A stretch of 59,174 nt of DNA from Rhodoglobus sp. (GTDB lineage Bacteria > Actinomycetota > Actinomycetes > Actinomycetales > Microbacteriaceae), in the NCBI GenBank assembly GCA_025464445.1, contig JAODLY010000030.1, forward strand, positions 1 through 59,174. Reading direction: 5' to 3'. Below the pieces are notes generated by a model. It did not search any database and had not been told where the DNA came from. It saw only the letters and a program-made list of their open reading frames with translations. How positions within the stretch are numbered: the first letter of the stretch is position 1; the number at the start of each line of letters is the position of its first letter. The translations under genes were made by a program, and so were the position numbers. Shown piece by piece: positions 1 through 10,930 of the stretch.

Positions 1-61
1 TGTGGTAGAGGCTGCGCTCCATCTCTTCGAGGAGGCGCTGCTCCTCGTCTGAAAGCGGCAT
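1..61 (-). CDS. DUF3040 family membrane protein, N-terminal fragment (cut by window edge)
   Basis: Only the first 20 codons are inside the window. They read MPLSDEEQRLLEEMERSLYH, the characteristic opening of DUF3040 proteins, which are small actinobacterial membrane proteins of unknown function. The ATG at 61-59 is preceded by AAGGAG at a good distance. In M. tuberculosis the DUF3040 gene Rv2169c lies near idsA2 (Rv2173), so the neighbourhood agrees. It is divergent from the polyprenyl synthase gene, and the 88-base gap between them should hold both promoters. Confidence 0.8.
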   Translation of the reverse strand, partial: MPLSDEEQRLLEEMERSLYH

Positions 62-149
62 CTGGTGCTCCTTGGCGTCGAACGTAGGACCGGTCGACTT
101 AGGTGTGACTCAACATTGTACGTCCGAGCCGCCTGGCTAGGCTAGAAGC

Positions 150-1271
150 GTGGCTGGGAGTACGCGGTTAGTGGACCTGGTCCAGGACAGGCTCGACTCC
201 TTCCTCTCCGAGCAGTCCACCGCTCTGCTCGAGATCTCCCCCGATCTCGACGTCATCGATCAGGGTGCGCAGGCCCTTCTCGCCGGCGGAAAACGGTTCC
301 GTGCGCTGTTCTGCTACTGGGGATGGCAGGCGGTCGCCGGGCTCGGCGACGACTTCGATCTCAACGCCGACGCGGCGACATCGGGCGCACTGGATGGCGT
401 GGTCGCGGTCGCCGCCTCGCTTGAGATCTTCCATGCGGCCGCCCTCGTGCACGACGACATCATGGACAACTCGGACCTGCGCCGCGGCCAGCCCAGCGTG
501 CACCGGCGGTTCGAGACCCTGCACGCCGACCGCGGCTGGTCTGGCGATGCCGCGGGGTATGGGCGAGCCGCAGCGCTCCTCACCGGCGACCTGCTGCTCG
601 GCTGGAGCGACGAGCTCTTCGACAAGGGCACGGGGCTGCTGCCCGAACGTTCGGCCGCGCTTGCCGGGCGGGCCGAATTCAACCGCATGCGTACGGAGGT
701 CACGGCGGGGCAGTATCTGGACATCCTCGAGGAGCACTCGTGGTCGGCGCACCCAGAGGCGGACGCGCTTACCCGCGCTCACCGCGTGATCGTTTACAAG
801 TCCGCGAAATACAGCGTCGAGGCTCCCCTGGCAATCGGGGCGGCACTCGGCGGCGCGAGCCTGCCCCAGCTGGCCGCCCTGCGGTCGTTCGGGCTGCCGC
901 TCGGCGTGGCCTACCAGCTGCGCGACGACTTGCTCGGCGTCTTCGGGGATCCGGAGGTCACGGGCAAGCCGGCCGGCGACGACCTGCGCGAGGGCAAGCG
1001 CACAGTTCTCATCGCCCTCGCCCGCACCCGGCTTCCCGCACACCTGCGCAGCCTTGTCGATGAGCTCATGGGAGACCCGGGGCTCGACCGCCAGCAGGTT
1101 GACATGATCCGCACCGCCCTGAGGGACTGCGGGGCCGTCGACGAAGTGGAGCGAATCATCGACCACAACGTGGGACTTGCCCGACAGGCCCTCGCGGGCG
1201 CCCCGATCGCGGCATCCGCGCGGGAGCAACTCATGAAACTCGCCGATACCGTGACACGGCGGGCGGCGTAA
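150..1271 (+). CDS. idsA: Polyprenyl (geranylgeranyl-type) diphosphate synthase
   Basis: Trans-isoprenyl diphosphate synthase, which condenses isopentenyl diphosphate with allylic diphosphates to make prenyl chains for quinones, carotenoids or carrier lipids. The first aspartate-rich motif DDIMD is at residues 102-106. The second is DDLLG at about 259-263, followed by TGKPAGDDLREGKRT, as in actinobacterial IdsA-type enzymes where the last Asp of the second motif is lost. The length of 373 residues is normal for the family. The start is GTG at 150. Gene order (DUF3040, idsA, Rv2175c-like, PASTA kinase, DAHP synthase) matches the M. tuberculosis idsA2 region. Product chain length cannot be fixed from sequence alone. 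Confidence 0.9.
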   Translation: MAGSTRLVDLVQDRLDSFLSEQSTALLEISPDLDVIDQGAQALLAGGKRFRALFCYWGWQAVAGLGDDFDLNADAATSGALDGVVAVAASLEIFHAAALVHDDIMDNSDLRRGQPSVHRRFETLHADRGWSGDAAGYGRAAALLTGDLLLGWSDELFDKGTGLLPERSAALAGRAEFNRMRTEVTAGQYLDILEEHSWSAHPEADALTRAHRVIVYKSAKYSVEAPLAIGAALGGASLPQLAALRSFGLPLGVAYQLRDDLLGVFGDPEVTGKPAGDDLREGKRTVLIALARTRLPAHLRSLVDELMGDPGLDRQQVDMIRTALRDCGAVDEVERIIDHNVGLARQALAGAPIAASAREQLMKLADTVTRRAA

Positions 1272-1282
1272 GCGGCCTCGGT

Positions 1283-1624
1283 CTAGAAGCCGAGAGCCTG
1301 CGCCACCCGCCGGACCTCGGCTTTGCGCCCAGCGTGCAACGCGGCGATCGGGCTCACTCCGAGGCTCTGCTCTTCGTTGAGCAGCCAGTTCATCGCCTCA
1401 TCATCGCTGAAACCGCTGTCGGCGAGCACCATGAGGGTTCCTTTGAGTTCATGCATCGGCTCGCCGTCGACGATGAAAAGCTCTGGGACCTTCCAGACGC
1501 CTTCGATCCTGCTCGCGAGCAGGGAGCGGTCTTCGATCAGCCGGCGCACCTGGCTCACTTTGAGGCCGAGCAACTCGGTCAGGTCGGGAATCGTCAACCA
1601 GGTCACGGCGGGTGTTTCGCTCAC
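1283..1624 (-). CDS. Rv2175c-family winged-helix DNA-binding protein
   Basis: A 113-residue protein starting VSETPAVTWLTIPDLTELLG from GTG at 1624. An upstream in-frame ATG at 1702 would add 26 unlikely residues. The N-terminal half is a MerR/excisionase-like helix-turn-helix (LLGLKVSQVRRLIEDRSLLA), and the C-terminal half matches the Rv2175c family. In M. tuberculosis, Rv2175c is a DNA-binding substrate of the neighbouring kinase PknL. Here too a PASTA kinase gene lies close by on the opposite strand, with one LysM gene between. No clear ribosome-binding site precedes the GTG, so the transcript may be leaderless. Phosphorylation here is inferred from the ortholog. Confidence 0.8.
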   Translation of the reverse strand: MSETPAVTWLTIPDLTELLGLKVSQVRRLIEDRSLLASRIEGVWKVPELFIVDGEPMHELKGTLMVLADSGFSDDEAMNWLLNEEQSLGVSPIAALHAGRKAEVRRVAQALGF

Positions 1625-1816
1625 ACGATAAGACTGCCACGCGTGTACCCCGGGAAGGCCGAACGGCTCCGTACACCGAATATTTCCAGTAGGTAAATTC
1701 AAATCACATGTACCCCACTAATTGACAGGAACATACATCTGTGTCACGTTAGATCGGATACCGGCCGATATTGCGGCTAGTACCTTCTCGGGGCCGGGAG
1801 CAGGACGGAAATCGCA

Positions 1817-3241
1817 ATGAGTGCACCCATGACGGATGACGCGGACGACGTTGCACGAGCGGTTTTCGCCGGTCTCGTGCCCAGGGCACCCGCTGTGCCC
1901 GAATTGCAGCACCCGCTGCCCGGCGACAAGGAACGCAGCCGCTTCGCCAAGAGCATGTTCACGACGGTGCCGATCCTGCTCGTGGGGTCCATGGCGGCCA
2001 TGACGCTGAACCTCACCGGTGCGGTCGAGGCGGCGAACGCGAAGCCTGCGAAACCGAAGGGCGCGGCATTCGACGCCGCAAAGCTCGTGCGGGATGCCGT
2101 GCAAGCCAAGGCTGCCGCCGCGGCATCCACGACTTCCGCCGGCGCACCCGCGATGTACCGGGTGACGGCAGGCGACACCGTGAGCGACATCGCGGGTCGC
2201 TTCGGGCTGTCGACGGCATCTGTCCTCGCGCTCAACGGTCTGAGCTGGTCGTCTCTCATATTTCCCGGCCAGGAGCTCAAACTCGCGGGCGGCACCGTGC
2301 CCCTTGTCGAGCTACCGCCCGCCGCCCCGAGCGCGAGCGGCAACTACACGATCGTCACCGGTGACACCATCAGCGCGATCGCCGACCGCTTCGGGGTGTC
2401 GACCCTCTCCGTGCTTACGGCGAACGGGTTGGGCTGGTCGAGCATCATCTACCCGGGGCAGACACTTGTCATCCCGGGTCTCATCGGCCCGGGCACGCCC
2501 CCGCCTTCGGACGCGCCGGTCGATACGACTGTCGCCGCACCGGACCCCGCAACCGAACCCGACCCGGTCGTCGCCGCACCGGTCACCACGCCCCCCGTCG
2601 TCGCGCCTGTCGTCGAGACGCCGGCCGCTCCGGCAGCGCCCGCCCCGGTTGCTACGGGCACCGGCTACACGATCGTCGCAGGCGACACCCTTTCCGGTAT
2701 CGCGGCACGGTTCGGCATCTCGACGCAGTCGCTTCTCGATGCAAACGGCCTCGACCTCTCGAGCGTCATCTACGCCGGCCACACGCTCGTCATCCCCGGG
2801 CCGACGACAGCATCTTCCGGAGACTCAGTCACCCTTCTCGATGACCAGATGCGAGCAAACGCGAGCGTCATCGTGCAGGTGGGGCGCAGCCTGGGTGTGC
2901 CGGACTACGGCATAGTCATCGCGCTGGCGACCGCCATGCAGGAGTCGAGCATGCGCAACATCGACTGGGGCGATCTCGACTCGGTCGGGCTGTTCCAACA
3001 GCGCCCGAGCGCCGGTTGGGGCTCCGTCGACAAACTCACGACTCCGAGCTACGCTGCACAACTCTTCTATGGCGGGCCAAGCAATCCGAACGCCGGATAT
3101 ACCCGGGGACTGCTCGATATCTCGGGCTGGGAGTCGATGTCCGTCACGCAGGCCGCCCAGCGCGTGCAGATCTCCGCATACCCGGACGCATACGCCAAGT
3201 GGGAGGCATCCGCCCGCTCCTGGCTCGCAGAGCTCGGTTAA
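1817..3241 (+). CDS. LysM-repeat cell-wall protein with lysozyme-like C-terminal domain
   Basis: A 474-residue envelope protein. An N-terminal cytoplasmic stretch is followed by one hydrophobic segment at about residues 45-70 (type II anchor or uncleaved signal). Three LysM peptidoglycan-binding modules follow at about 112-157, 176-222 and 283-328, separated by Pro/Ala/Thr-rich linkers. The last 135 residues hold a lysozyme/transglycosylase-like domain: ATAMQESSMRN supplies the candidate catalytic Glu, followed by GLFQQRPSAGWG. This C-terminal domain is common in actinobacterial secreted proteins. Likely role: peptidoglycan remodelling. It sits between the Rv2175c-like gene and the PASTA kinase, both connected with cell-wall growth in relatives. 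Enzyme activity is inferred. Confidence 0.8.
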   Translation: MSAPMTDDADDVARAVFAGLVPRAPAVPELQHPLPGDKERSRFAKSMFTTVPILLVGSMAAMTLNLTGAVEAANAKPAKPKGAAFDAAKLVRDAVQAKAAAAASTTSAGAPAMYRVTAGDTVSDIAGRFGLSTASVLALNGLSWSSLIFPGQELKLAGGTVPLVELPPAAPSASGNYTIVTGDTISAIADRFGVSTLSVLTANGLGWSSIIYPGQTLVIPGLIGPGTPPPSDAPVDTTVAAPDPATEPDPVVAAPVTTPPVVAPVVETPAAPAAPAPVATGTGYTIVAGDTLSGIAARFGISTQSLLDANGLDLSSVIYAGHTLVIPGPTTASSGDSVTLLDDQMRANASVIVQVGRSLGVPDYGIVIALATAMQESSMRNIDWGDLDSVGLFQQRPSAGWGSVDKLTTPSYAAQLFYGGPSNPNAGYTRGLLDISGWESMSVTQAAQRVQISAYPDAYAKWEASARSWLAELG

Positions 3242-3308
3242 GCTGTCGCCTTTGCCGGGAGCCGTGTCAAGAACAGGTCTTCCCAGCCACGAACTTTAGA
3301 CTCTGACG

Positions 3309-5315
<2,007 letters not shown>

Positions 5316-5319
5316 GGCG

Positions 5320-5769
5320 TTAGCGGCGCACGAACTCCATCACCCAGTTGCTTTCCCAGGTCTGGCCACCGTCGGCGGAGAACTCCTGCTCCCAGCGCGC
5401 GGAGTCCTGCGTGATGTGCGACCAGATGAAGTGCGCCTTGATCGGCTTGCCCTCGTGCTCGTCATCCCCGAAGAAGTCGCCGCGGCCGTTCTCGAACGTT
5501 CCCACGACCGGCGGGAACAGTGTGCCCGTCTTGCTATCGGCCCAGTAGATCGACCACTCGCCGCTCGCCTGGTTCTGCAGCCGCACGGTGGCACCCGACC
5601 AGCCCTGCGTCGGGCAGTCCATCTCGTCGACGTTGCCGATGCCGCCCAGAAGCGGCTGCACCCACGACGTCGCGGGAAACTCATCCCAGTCGGTGCTGCC
5701 CACGAACAACTGCCGCAGCCGTCTGTTGGTGATTGACCATTCGCCGTACAGGAAGTCGAAATCGCTCAT
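5320..5769 (-). CDS. Uncharacterised beta-rich protein, DUF1579-like
   Basis: A 149-residue soluble protein starting MSDFDFLYGEW from the ATG at 5769. A longer in-frame version to 5886 would overlap the DAHP synthase gene and is unlikely. The pattern FDFLYGEWSITNRRL at the N-terminus and alternating beta-strand composition (WSIYWADSK, FENGRGDFFG, WEQEFSADGGQTWESNWVMEF) resemble DUF1579 and related lipocalin-like barrels. No catalytic residues can be named. The gene converges on the kinase gene with a gap of only four bases and is absent from the matching M. tuberculosis segment. Function unknown. Confidence 0.7.
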   Translation of the reverse strand: MSDFDFLYGEWSITNRRLRQLFVGSTDWDEFPATSWVQPLLGGIGNVDEMDCPTQGWSGATVRLQNQASGEWSIYWADSKTGTLFPPVVGTFENGRGDFFGDDEHEGKPIKAHFIWSHITQDSARWEQEFSADGGQTWESNWVMEFVRR

Positions 5770-5810
5770 CTGCCTACAGTGGCGGAAGCCACAGACTTTC
5801 GCCCGTAGCG

Positions 5811-7181
5811 CTAGATCGCGGAGAGTTCCTCTGCTACCAGGAAGGCGAGCTCGAGCGACTGCATGTGGTTGAGGCGTGGGTCGCACAACGACTCGTAGCG
5901 CGTCGCGAGGGTCGCCTCGTCGATCTGCTCAGACCCGCCAAGGCACTCCGTGACATCGTCGCCGGTGAGCTCGATGTGGATGCCGCCGGGGTAGGTGCCG
6001 ACGGCGCGGTGGGCTTCGAAGAACCCCTTGACCTCGTCGACGACGTCGTCGAAACGCCTGGTCTTGTACCCGTTAGGCGTGGTCAGGCCGTTGCCGTGCA
6101 TCGGGTCTGTGACCCAGAGCGGCGTGGCATCCATGCCCTTTATCGCTTCGAGCAGCGGCGGCAGGGCGTCCCGCACCCTGCCTGCACCCATGCGGGTGAT
6201 GAAGGTGAGGCGGCCGGGCTCGCGGGCGGGGTCGAGCTTGTCGATCAGGCGCTCCATGTCGTCTGCGCTCGTCGAGGGGCCGAGCTTCACGCCGATCGGA
6301 TTGCGCACCCTGGAGAAGTAGTCGACGTGCGCCTCGTCGAGATTGCGCGTGCGCTCCCCGATCCAGAGGAAGTGGGCGCTCGTGTTGTACGGCGTGCCTG
6401 TGCGCGAGTCGATGCGGGTCATCGGGCGCTCGTAGTCCATGAGCAGGCCCTCGTGGCTCGAGTAGAACTCGACGCGCTTCAACTCGTCGAAGTCGGCGCC
6501 CGCGGCCTCCATGAACTTGATGGCGCGGTCGATCTCACCGGCCACCTGCTCGTAGGCATGGTTCGCCGGGTTGGATGCGAAGCCCTTGTTCCAGGAGTGC
6601 ACTTGGCGCAGGTCGGCGAAACCGCCCTGGGTGAACGCGCGCACGAGATTCAGCGTCGCCGCGGCCGTGTGGTAACCCTCGACGAGTCGAGCGGGGTCCG
6701 CACGACGCGACTCGGGGGTGAAGTCGTAACCGTTGACGATGTCACCGCGGTAGGCAGGCAGGGTGACGTCGCCGCGGGTCTCGGTGTCGCTCGAGCGTGG
6801 CTTCGCGAACTGGCCCGCCATGCGGCCCATCTTGATTATCGGCTTGGATGCCCCGTAGGTGAGCACCACAGCCATCTGCAGGATGGTCTTCACCCGGTCG
6901 CGGATGTTCTGTGCTGTAGCTCCCGCGAACGTTTCCGCGCAGTCGCCGCCCTGGAGCAGGAACGCCTCACCGCGGGCAGCCTTGGCCAGGCGGTCGCGCA
7001 GGATGTCCGCCTCCCCCGCGAAGATCAACGGCGGCAGGGTCGCGATCTTGGCGGATGCCTCGCCGACGGCGTCAGCATCCGGCCATTCCGGCTGCTGCCT
7101 GATCGGAAGCGTGCGCCAGTTGTCGAGGCCGGCGATCACTGCTGGATCGGCGAGCACGACGGGTTCTGACGGGTCGACCAC
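5811..7181 (-). CDS. aroG: Class II 3-deoxy-D-arabino-heptulosonate-7-phosphate (DAHP) synthase
   Basis: First enzyme of the shikimate pathway, condensing phosphoenolpyruvate and erythrose-4-phosphate. At 456 residues it has the size of the plant/actinobacterial (class II) enzyme. Motifs visible include LLQGGDCAETF, KMGRMAGQFAKPRSS, the SSHEGLLMDYERP loop and WVTDPMHGN near the metal site. The start is GTG at 7181 with AAGGA eight to nine bases upstream. It is the ortholog of Rv2178c by position as well as sequence. The prephenate dehydrogenase encoded at 43107-44189 acts later in the same aromatic pathway. In relatives this enzyme is feedback-regulated and forms a complex with chorismate mutase; no chorismate mutase gene is in the window. 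Confidence 0.95.
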   Translation of the reverse strand: MVDPSEPVVLADPAVIAGLDNWRTLPIRQQPEWPDADAVGEASAKIATLPPLIFAGEADILRDRLAKAARGEAFLLQGGDCAETFAGATAQNIRDRVKTILQMAVVLTYGASKPIIKMGRMAGQFAKPRSSDTETRGDVTLPAYRGDIVNGYDFTPESRRADPARLVEGYHTAAATLNLVRAFTQGGFADLRQVHSWNKGFASNPANHAYEQVAGEIDRAIKFMEAAGADFDELKRVEFYSSHEGLLMDYERPMTRIDSRTGTPYNTSAHFLWIGERTRNLDEAHVDYFSRVRNPIGVKLGPSTSADDMERLIDKLDPAREPGRLTFITRMGAGRVRDALPPLLEAIKGMDATPLWVTDPMHGNGLTTPNGYKTRRFDDVVDEVKGFFEAHRAVGTYPGGIHIELTGDDVTECLGGSEQIDEATLATRYESLCDPRLNHMQSLELAFLVAEELSAI

Positions 7182-7284
7182 GGGGAGTTTCCTTAGCTGC
7201 GGATTGAGTGGACACGGTAAGTAGGCCAGCTAGACAGCCTACTTGGACCGAACCGGCGCGGGTGCATCCGCCGCTTCGGACGAC

Positions 7285-7980
7285 TCAGCGCTTCGCGCCC
7301 CGTGCGCCCAGCTTCTCCTTGACCGAACTCGCGTAGACATCGACGTATTCCTGCCCGCTGATCTTGCTGAGTTCGTGCATGATCTCGTCGGTGACCGAGC
7401 GCAGGATGAACCTGTCGCTCTCCATTCCCTCGAAGCGCGTGAAGTCGAGCGGCTCCCCGAAGACGATCCCGATCCGGCGCACCTTTGGCAGCTTGCTGCC
7501 GATCGGCATGACCTTCTCGGTGTCGACCATCGCGACAGGCACGACGGGCACGTGGCCTTCGAGGATCATCCGGGCGACCCCCGTGCGGCCGCGGTACATC
7601 TTGCCGTCGGGACTGCGAGTGCCCTCCGGGTAGATGCCGAGCACCTCGCCGCGGGCGACAACGGCGAGGCCGGTGTTCAAGGAGGCTTCAGAGGCCTTGC
7701 CGCCCGAACGATCGATCGGCAGCATCCCGGTGCCGAGCAGGAAGTGCTTGATCGCCCAGTTCTTGAAACCGCGGCCGGTGAAATAATCGCTTTTGGCGAG
7801 GAAGAAGATACGCCTGTCGATGACGAGCGGCAGGATCACGGAGTCGATCACCGAGAGATGATTGCTGGCGAGGATGACGCCACCGGTCTTCGGGATGTTG
7901 TCGAGCCCGGTCACCCATGGCCGGAAAACCGTCTTGAGGATCGGGCCGGCAACAAGGTTCTTCATGAACCAGTAGAACAT
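7285..7980 (-). CDS. plsC: 1-acyl-sn-glycerol-3-phosphate acyltransferase
   Basis: A 231-residue membrane-associated acyltransferase that adds the second acyl chain to lysophosphatidate in phospholipid synthesis. The catalytic block NHLSVID near residues 40-46 fits the NHx4D motif, and YPEGTRSPDG fits the phosphate-binding block EGTRS. The short hydrophobic N-terminus (FYWFMKNLVAGPILKTVF) is typical. An ortholog (Rv2182c) occupies the matching position in M. tuberculosis. It lies downstream of the ROK glucokinase on the same strand, 30 bases away, so the two may be co-transcribed. Confidence 0.88.
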   Translation of the reverse strand: MFYWFMKNLVAGPILKTVFRPWVTGLDNIPKTGGVILASNHLSVIDSVILPLVIDRRIFFLAKSDYFTGRGFKNWAIKHFLLGTGMLPIDRSGGKASEASLNTGLAVVARGEVLGIYPEGTRSPDGKMYRGRTGVARMILEGHVPVVPVAMVDTEKVMPIGSKLPKVRRIGIVFGEPLDFTRFEGMESDRFILRSVTDEIMHELSKISGQEYVDVYASSVKEKLGARGAKR

Positions 7981-8010
7981 CGCGCACCTCCGGCCAGGGA
8001 AGTGTCTACT

Positions 8011-8973
8011 CTACTCGGGCGCCCCGCGACGCGCCCGGGCGTGGATGCGTGCGAGATCGGCCGCGCCGACCACGCCGGCATTGTTGACGAGCTCGGCGAT
8101 CATGAAATCCGGTTCGGGGTGGTACCCCTTCGCCGGAAGGTGCTGACGGTAAGCCTCGCGCACGGGGTCGAGCAGCAGGTCGCCGGCCACGGCTACGCCG
8201 CCACCGAACACGAACAGCTGCGGATCGAGCACGGCGCTCAGGCTCGCGCAGGCTTGGCCGAGCCAGTGCCCGAGCTGTTCCAGCGCGCGAACCGCACCGG
8301 GGTCGCCGGTTGCGATGAGCCCGCCCACGAGTTCCCCGTCGAGTTCTCCATGCTCCCGGCGTGCGTCGGCGAGGGCGAGGCCGATGCCGCCGACATCCGC
8401 GATCTCGTTCGCCATGCGAAGCAGTGCCCTGCCGGAACCGTACTGTTCGATGCACCCGCGGGCGCCGCATCCACAGGGCAGCCCGTCGGGCACCACCCGC
8501 AGGTGGCCCAACTCTGCACCAGCGCCGAAACCGCCGCGGAACAGGCCACCGCGGGTGACGATCGCGCCGCCCACCCCCGTGCCGATCGTGAGCATCGTCA
8601 TGTCGGCGACCCCGCGGCCGGCACCGAAACTGAACTCCGCCCAGCCCGCGGCATTCGCGTCATTGTCGATAGTGATGTCGAGCTCGAGGCGGGCGAGAAG
8701 GTGCTCGCGCAACGGCTCATTGCGCCAGCTGATGTTTGGGGTGTAGTAGACGGTCGACTGGTCCGCGTCGATGAACCCCGGTGCCGCGACGCCCGCGGCC
8801 TCGACCTCGCGGCCGGCGGCGAGTCGCTCCACCATCGAGACGACGGCGTCGATGATCGCCTGCGAGTCGCCGGCCTGGGTCGCGACGCGCTCCTCGGCGA
8901 CGATTTCGCCGCCCTCAGAGACGAGCGCACCTGCGATCTTGGTCCCACCGATGTCGATACCTATTGCATGCAC
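8011..8973 (-). CDS. glkA: ROK-family glucokinase
   Basis: ATP-dependent sugar kinase that phosphorylates glucose on entry to glycolysis. From the GTG at 8973 the protein is 320 residues, starting VHAIGIDIGGTKIAGAL, the phosphate-1 ATP-binding motif. The reading frame runs on upstream to 9327 but that part is low-similarity sequence overlapping the acyl-CoA ligase start. The ROK zinc signature CGCGARGCIEQYGSG is present, as is the catalytic region IDNDANAAGWAEF. The size and signature match actinobacterial glucokinases of the S. coelicolor GlkA type. It is divergent from the acyl-CoA ligase gene, with a 118-base gap. Confidence 0.9.
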   Translation of the reverse strand: MHAIGIDIGGTKIAGALVSEGGEIVAEERVATQAGDSQAIIDAVVSMVERLAAGREVEAAGVAAPGFIDADQSTVYYTPNISWRNEPLREHLLARLELDITIDNDANAAGWAEFSFGAGRGVADMTMLTIGTGVGGAIVTRGGLFRGGFGAGAELGHLRVVPDGLPCGCGARGCIEQYGSGRALLRMANEIADVGGIGLALADARREHGELDGELVGGLIATGDPGAVRALEQLGHWLGQACASLSAVLDPQLFVFGGGVAVAGDLLLDPVREAYRQHLPAKGYHPEPDFMIAELVNNAGVVGAADLARIHARARRGAPE

Positions 8974-9091
8974 GGTGTTCGAGCTTACAAGTTCGGCCGT
9001 GCCTTCCAGCCTCCCCGAATACCCGGCAATCCGGCAGGGATCCGCCATTAGAATGGGCAGAACCAGTTCACCCGGTGCCAAAGGAGTTGCC

Positions 9092-10921
9092 GTGCAAGAA
9101 TTCGACGTTCCCGCGCTAATCAAGGCCGACCCGGACGCAAATGCCACGGACCTGCTGATCGACAGGGTCAAGGCCACCCCCGACCTCGCACTGTTCGCCC
9201 TCCCCACCGACGACGGTGGCTGGAAGGATGTCACGTCCGCCGAGTTCCTCAGGCAGGTAATCGCCCTCGCCAAGGGTTTCGTTGCCGCCGGGATCGAGCC
9301 GGGCGACAAAATCGGCATGATGTGCAAGACCCGCTACGAGTGGACGCTCATCGACTTCGCCACCTGGTTCGCCGGCGCCGTGCTCGTGCCGATTTATGAG
9401 ACTTCTGCCCCTGCGCAGATTCTCTGGGAACTCTCCGACTCCGGTGCCATCGGCATCATCACGGAAACCGCGGATCATTTCGCCCGCTTCGATGAAGTGG
9501 CTGCGGATGTACCCGCCGTCGTCAAGAAGTGGCAAATCGACCTGGGCGACCTCGACAAGCTCGTCGCGGCCGGCACGAAGGTCACGGACGAAGAGATCGA
9601 ACGCCGCCGCAACCTGGCGAAGGGTTCAGACCTCGCCACCCTCATTTACACGTCTGGCACTACGGGCAAGCCGAAGGGTTGCATCCTCACCCACTCCAAC
9701 TTCGTCGAGCTTGCCCGCAACGCGCGCGAGGCAATCCCTGAGGTCGTCAACACCGAATCGAGCACCCTGCTCTTCATCACGATGGCGCACGTGTTCGCAC
9801 GCTTCATCGCCGTGCTCGGGGTGCACGGTGGCGTGAAGGTCGGCCATCAGCCCGATACCAAGCTCCTGCTACCGTCGATGGCCTCGTTCCGGCCCACGTT
9901 CCTGCTCGCTGTGCCACGGGTATTCGAGAAGGTCTACAACTCGTCAGAGCAGAAGGCCGAGTCCGGCGGCAAGGGCAATATCTTCCGCAGGGCTGCAGCG
10001 GTCGCCATCGCCCACTCGAAAGCACTCGATGCCGGCCACGTGCCCCTCGGCCTCAGGCTGCAGTTCGCGCTGTTCGACAGGCTCGTGCTGTCGAAGATCC
10101 GCGTGGCACTCGGCGGCCGGGTCAAGTACGCAGTGTCCGGCTCGGCGCCGCTCGGGCTGCGCCTCGGCCACTTCTACCGCAGCCTGGGCCTGACAATCCT
10201 CGAGGGCTATGGGCTCACGGAGACGACGGCGCCGATCTCGGTAAACATCCCATCGAACTTCAAGATCGGCAAGGTCGGGCCGCCGCTGCCCGGCGTGTCC
10301 GTGCGTATCGCCGACGATGGCGAGATCCAGGCCAAGGGAGTCGACGTTTTCGCCGGCTACTGGAACAACAAGGAAGCGACAGCTGAGGCATTCGACGGCG
10401 AATGGTTCCGCACGGGTGACATCGGCACTATCGACGACGACGGTTACCTCGAAATCACCGGCCGCAAGAAGGAGATCATCGCGACCGCCGGTGGCAAGAA
10501 GGTCTCCCCCGCTACCCTCGAAGACCCGATCCGTGCGAATCCGATAATCGGCCAAGTGATCGTCTGCGGCGACCAGCGGCCATTCATCTCGGCCCTCATC
10601 ACCCTCGACGAGGAGATGTTGCCGACCTGGCTGAACAACAACGGCATGGATGGCTCGATGACCGTGGCGGACGCGGCGAAGAACCCGAAGGTCGTCGCCG
10701 AAGTGCAGAAGGCTGTGGATGCCGCGAACGCCCAGGTCTCGCGCGCTGAGTCCATCCGCAAATTCCAGATCCTCGATGCCGACCTCACCGAGGCCAGCGG
10801 ACACCTCACGCCCAAGCTCTCGATAAAGCGCAACGTGATCCTCAAGGATTTCGCTGACGTCATCGACGGCATGTATGCAGACGCCGGGGCCGATACCCAG
10901 AACGTATCGGTCAGCCAGTAA
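9092..10921 (+). CDS. fadD15: Long-chain fatty-acid-CoA ligase (FadD15-like AMP-binding enzyme)
   Basis: Activates fatty acids to acyl-CoA through an acyl-adenylate. The start is GTG at 9092, preceded by AAGGAG at 9081-9086, giving 609 residues. The frame upstream to 8771 is not coding. The ATP/AMP motif LIYTSGTTGKPKG and the linker motif GYGLTETTAP are clear, with EWFRTGDIG and GRKKEIIATAGGK further on. It is the long type of ligase, with FARFIAVLGVHGG between the motifs, as in Rv2187 (FadD15). It completes the block of genes shared in order with M. tuberculosis, where the acyltransferase is also nearby, suggesting a role in supplying acyl groups for membrane lipids. Confidence 0.9.
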   Translation: MQEFDVPALIKADPDANATDLLIDRVKATPDLALFALPTDDGGWKDVTSAEFLRQVIALAKGFVAAGIEPGDKIGMMCKTRYEWTLIDFATWFAGAVLVPIYETSAPAQILWELSDSGAIGIITETADHFARFDEVAADVPAVVKKWQIDLGDLDKLVAAGTKVTDEEIERRRNLAKGSDLATLIYTSGTTGKPKGCILTHSNFVELARNAREAIPEVVNTESSTLLFITMAHVFARFIAVLGVHGGVKVGHQPDTKLLLPSMASFRPTFLLAVPRVFEKVYNSSEQKAESGGKGNIFRRAAAVAIAHSKALDAGHVPLGLRLQFALFDRLVLSKIRVALGGRVKYAVSGSAPLGLRLGHFYRSLGLTILEGYGLTETTAPISVNIPSNFKIGKVGPPLPGVSVRIADDGEIQAKGVDVFAGYWNNKEATAEAFDGEWFRTGDIGTIDDDGYLEITGRKKEIIATAGGKKVSPATLEDPIRANPIIGQVIVCGDQRPFISALITLDEEMLPTWLNNNGMDGSMTVADAAKNPKVVAEVQKAVDAANAQVSRAESIRKFQILDADLTEASGHLTPKLSIKRNVILKDFADVIDGMYADAGADTQNVSVSQ

Positions 10922-10930
10922 CGGGCAGGA

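Noticed and set aside
168-1229. A 353-codon frame antisense to the polyprenyl synthase
   Set aside because: No recognisable motif and fully inside a convincing gene.
1722-1754. TTGACA at 1722-1727 with TTAGAT at 1749-1754 as a promoter for the LysM gene
   Set aside because: The spacer of 21 bases is too long for a normal sigma-70-type promoter, so only the -35-like word is convincing; not reported as a feature.
7243-9051. A 602-codon plus-strand frame across the acyltransferase and glucokinase genes
   Set aside because: Both genes on the minus strand have full family motifs; the plus-strand translation shows none and crosses their intergenic gap.
8974-9327. N-terminal extension of the glucokinase frame
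   Set aside because: The ROK ATP-binding motif begins right after the GTG at 8973; the extension would run into the acyl-CoA ligase promoter and coding start.
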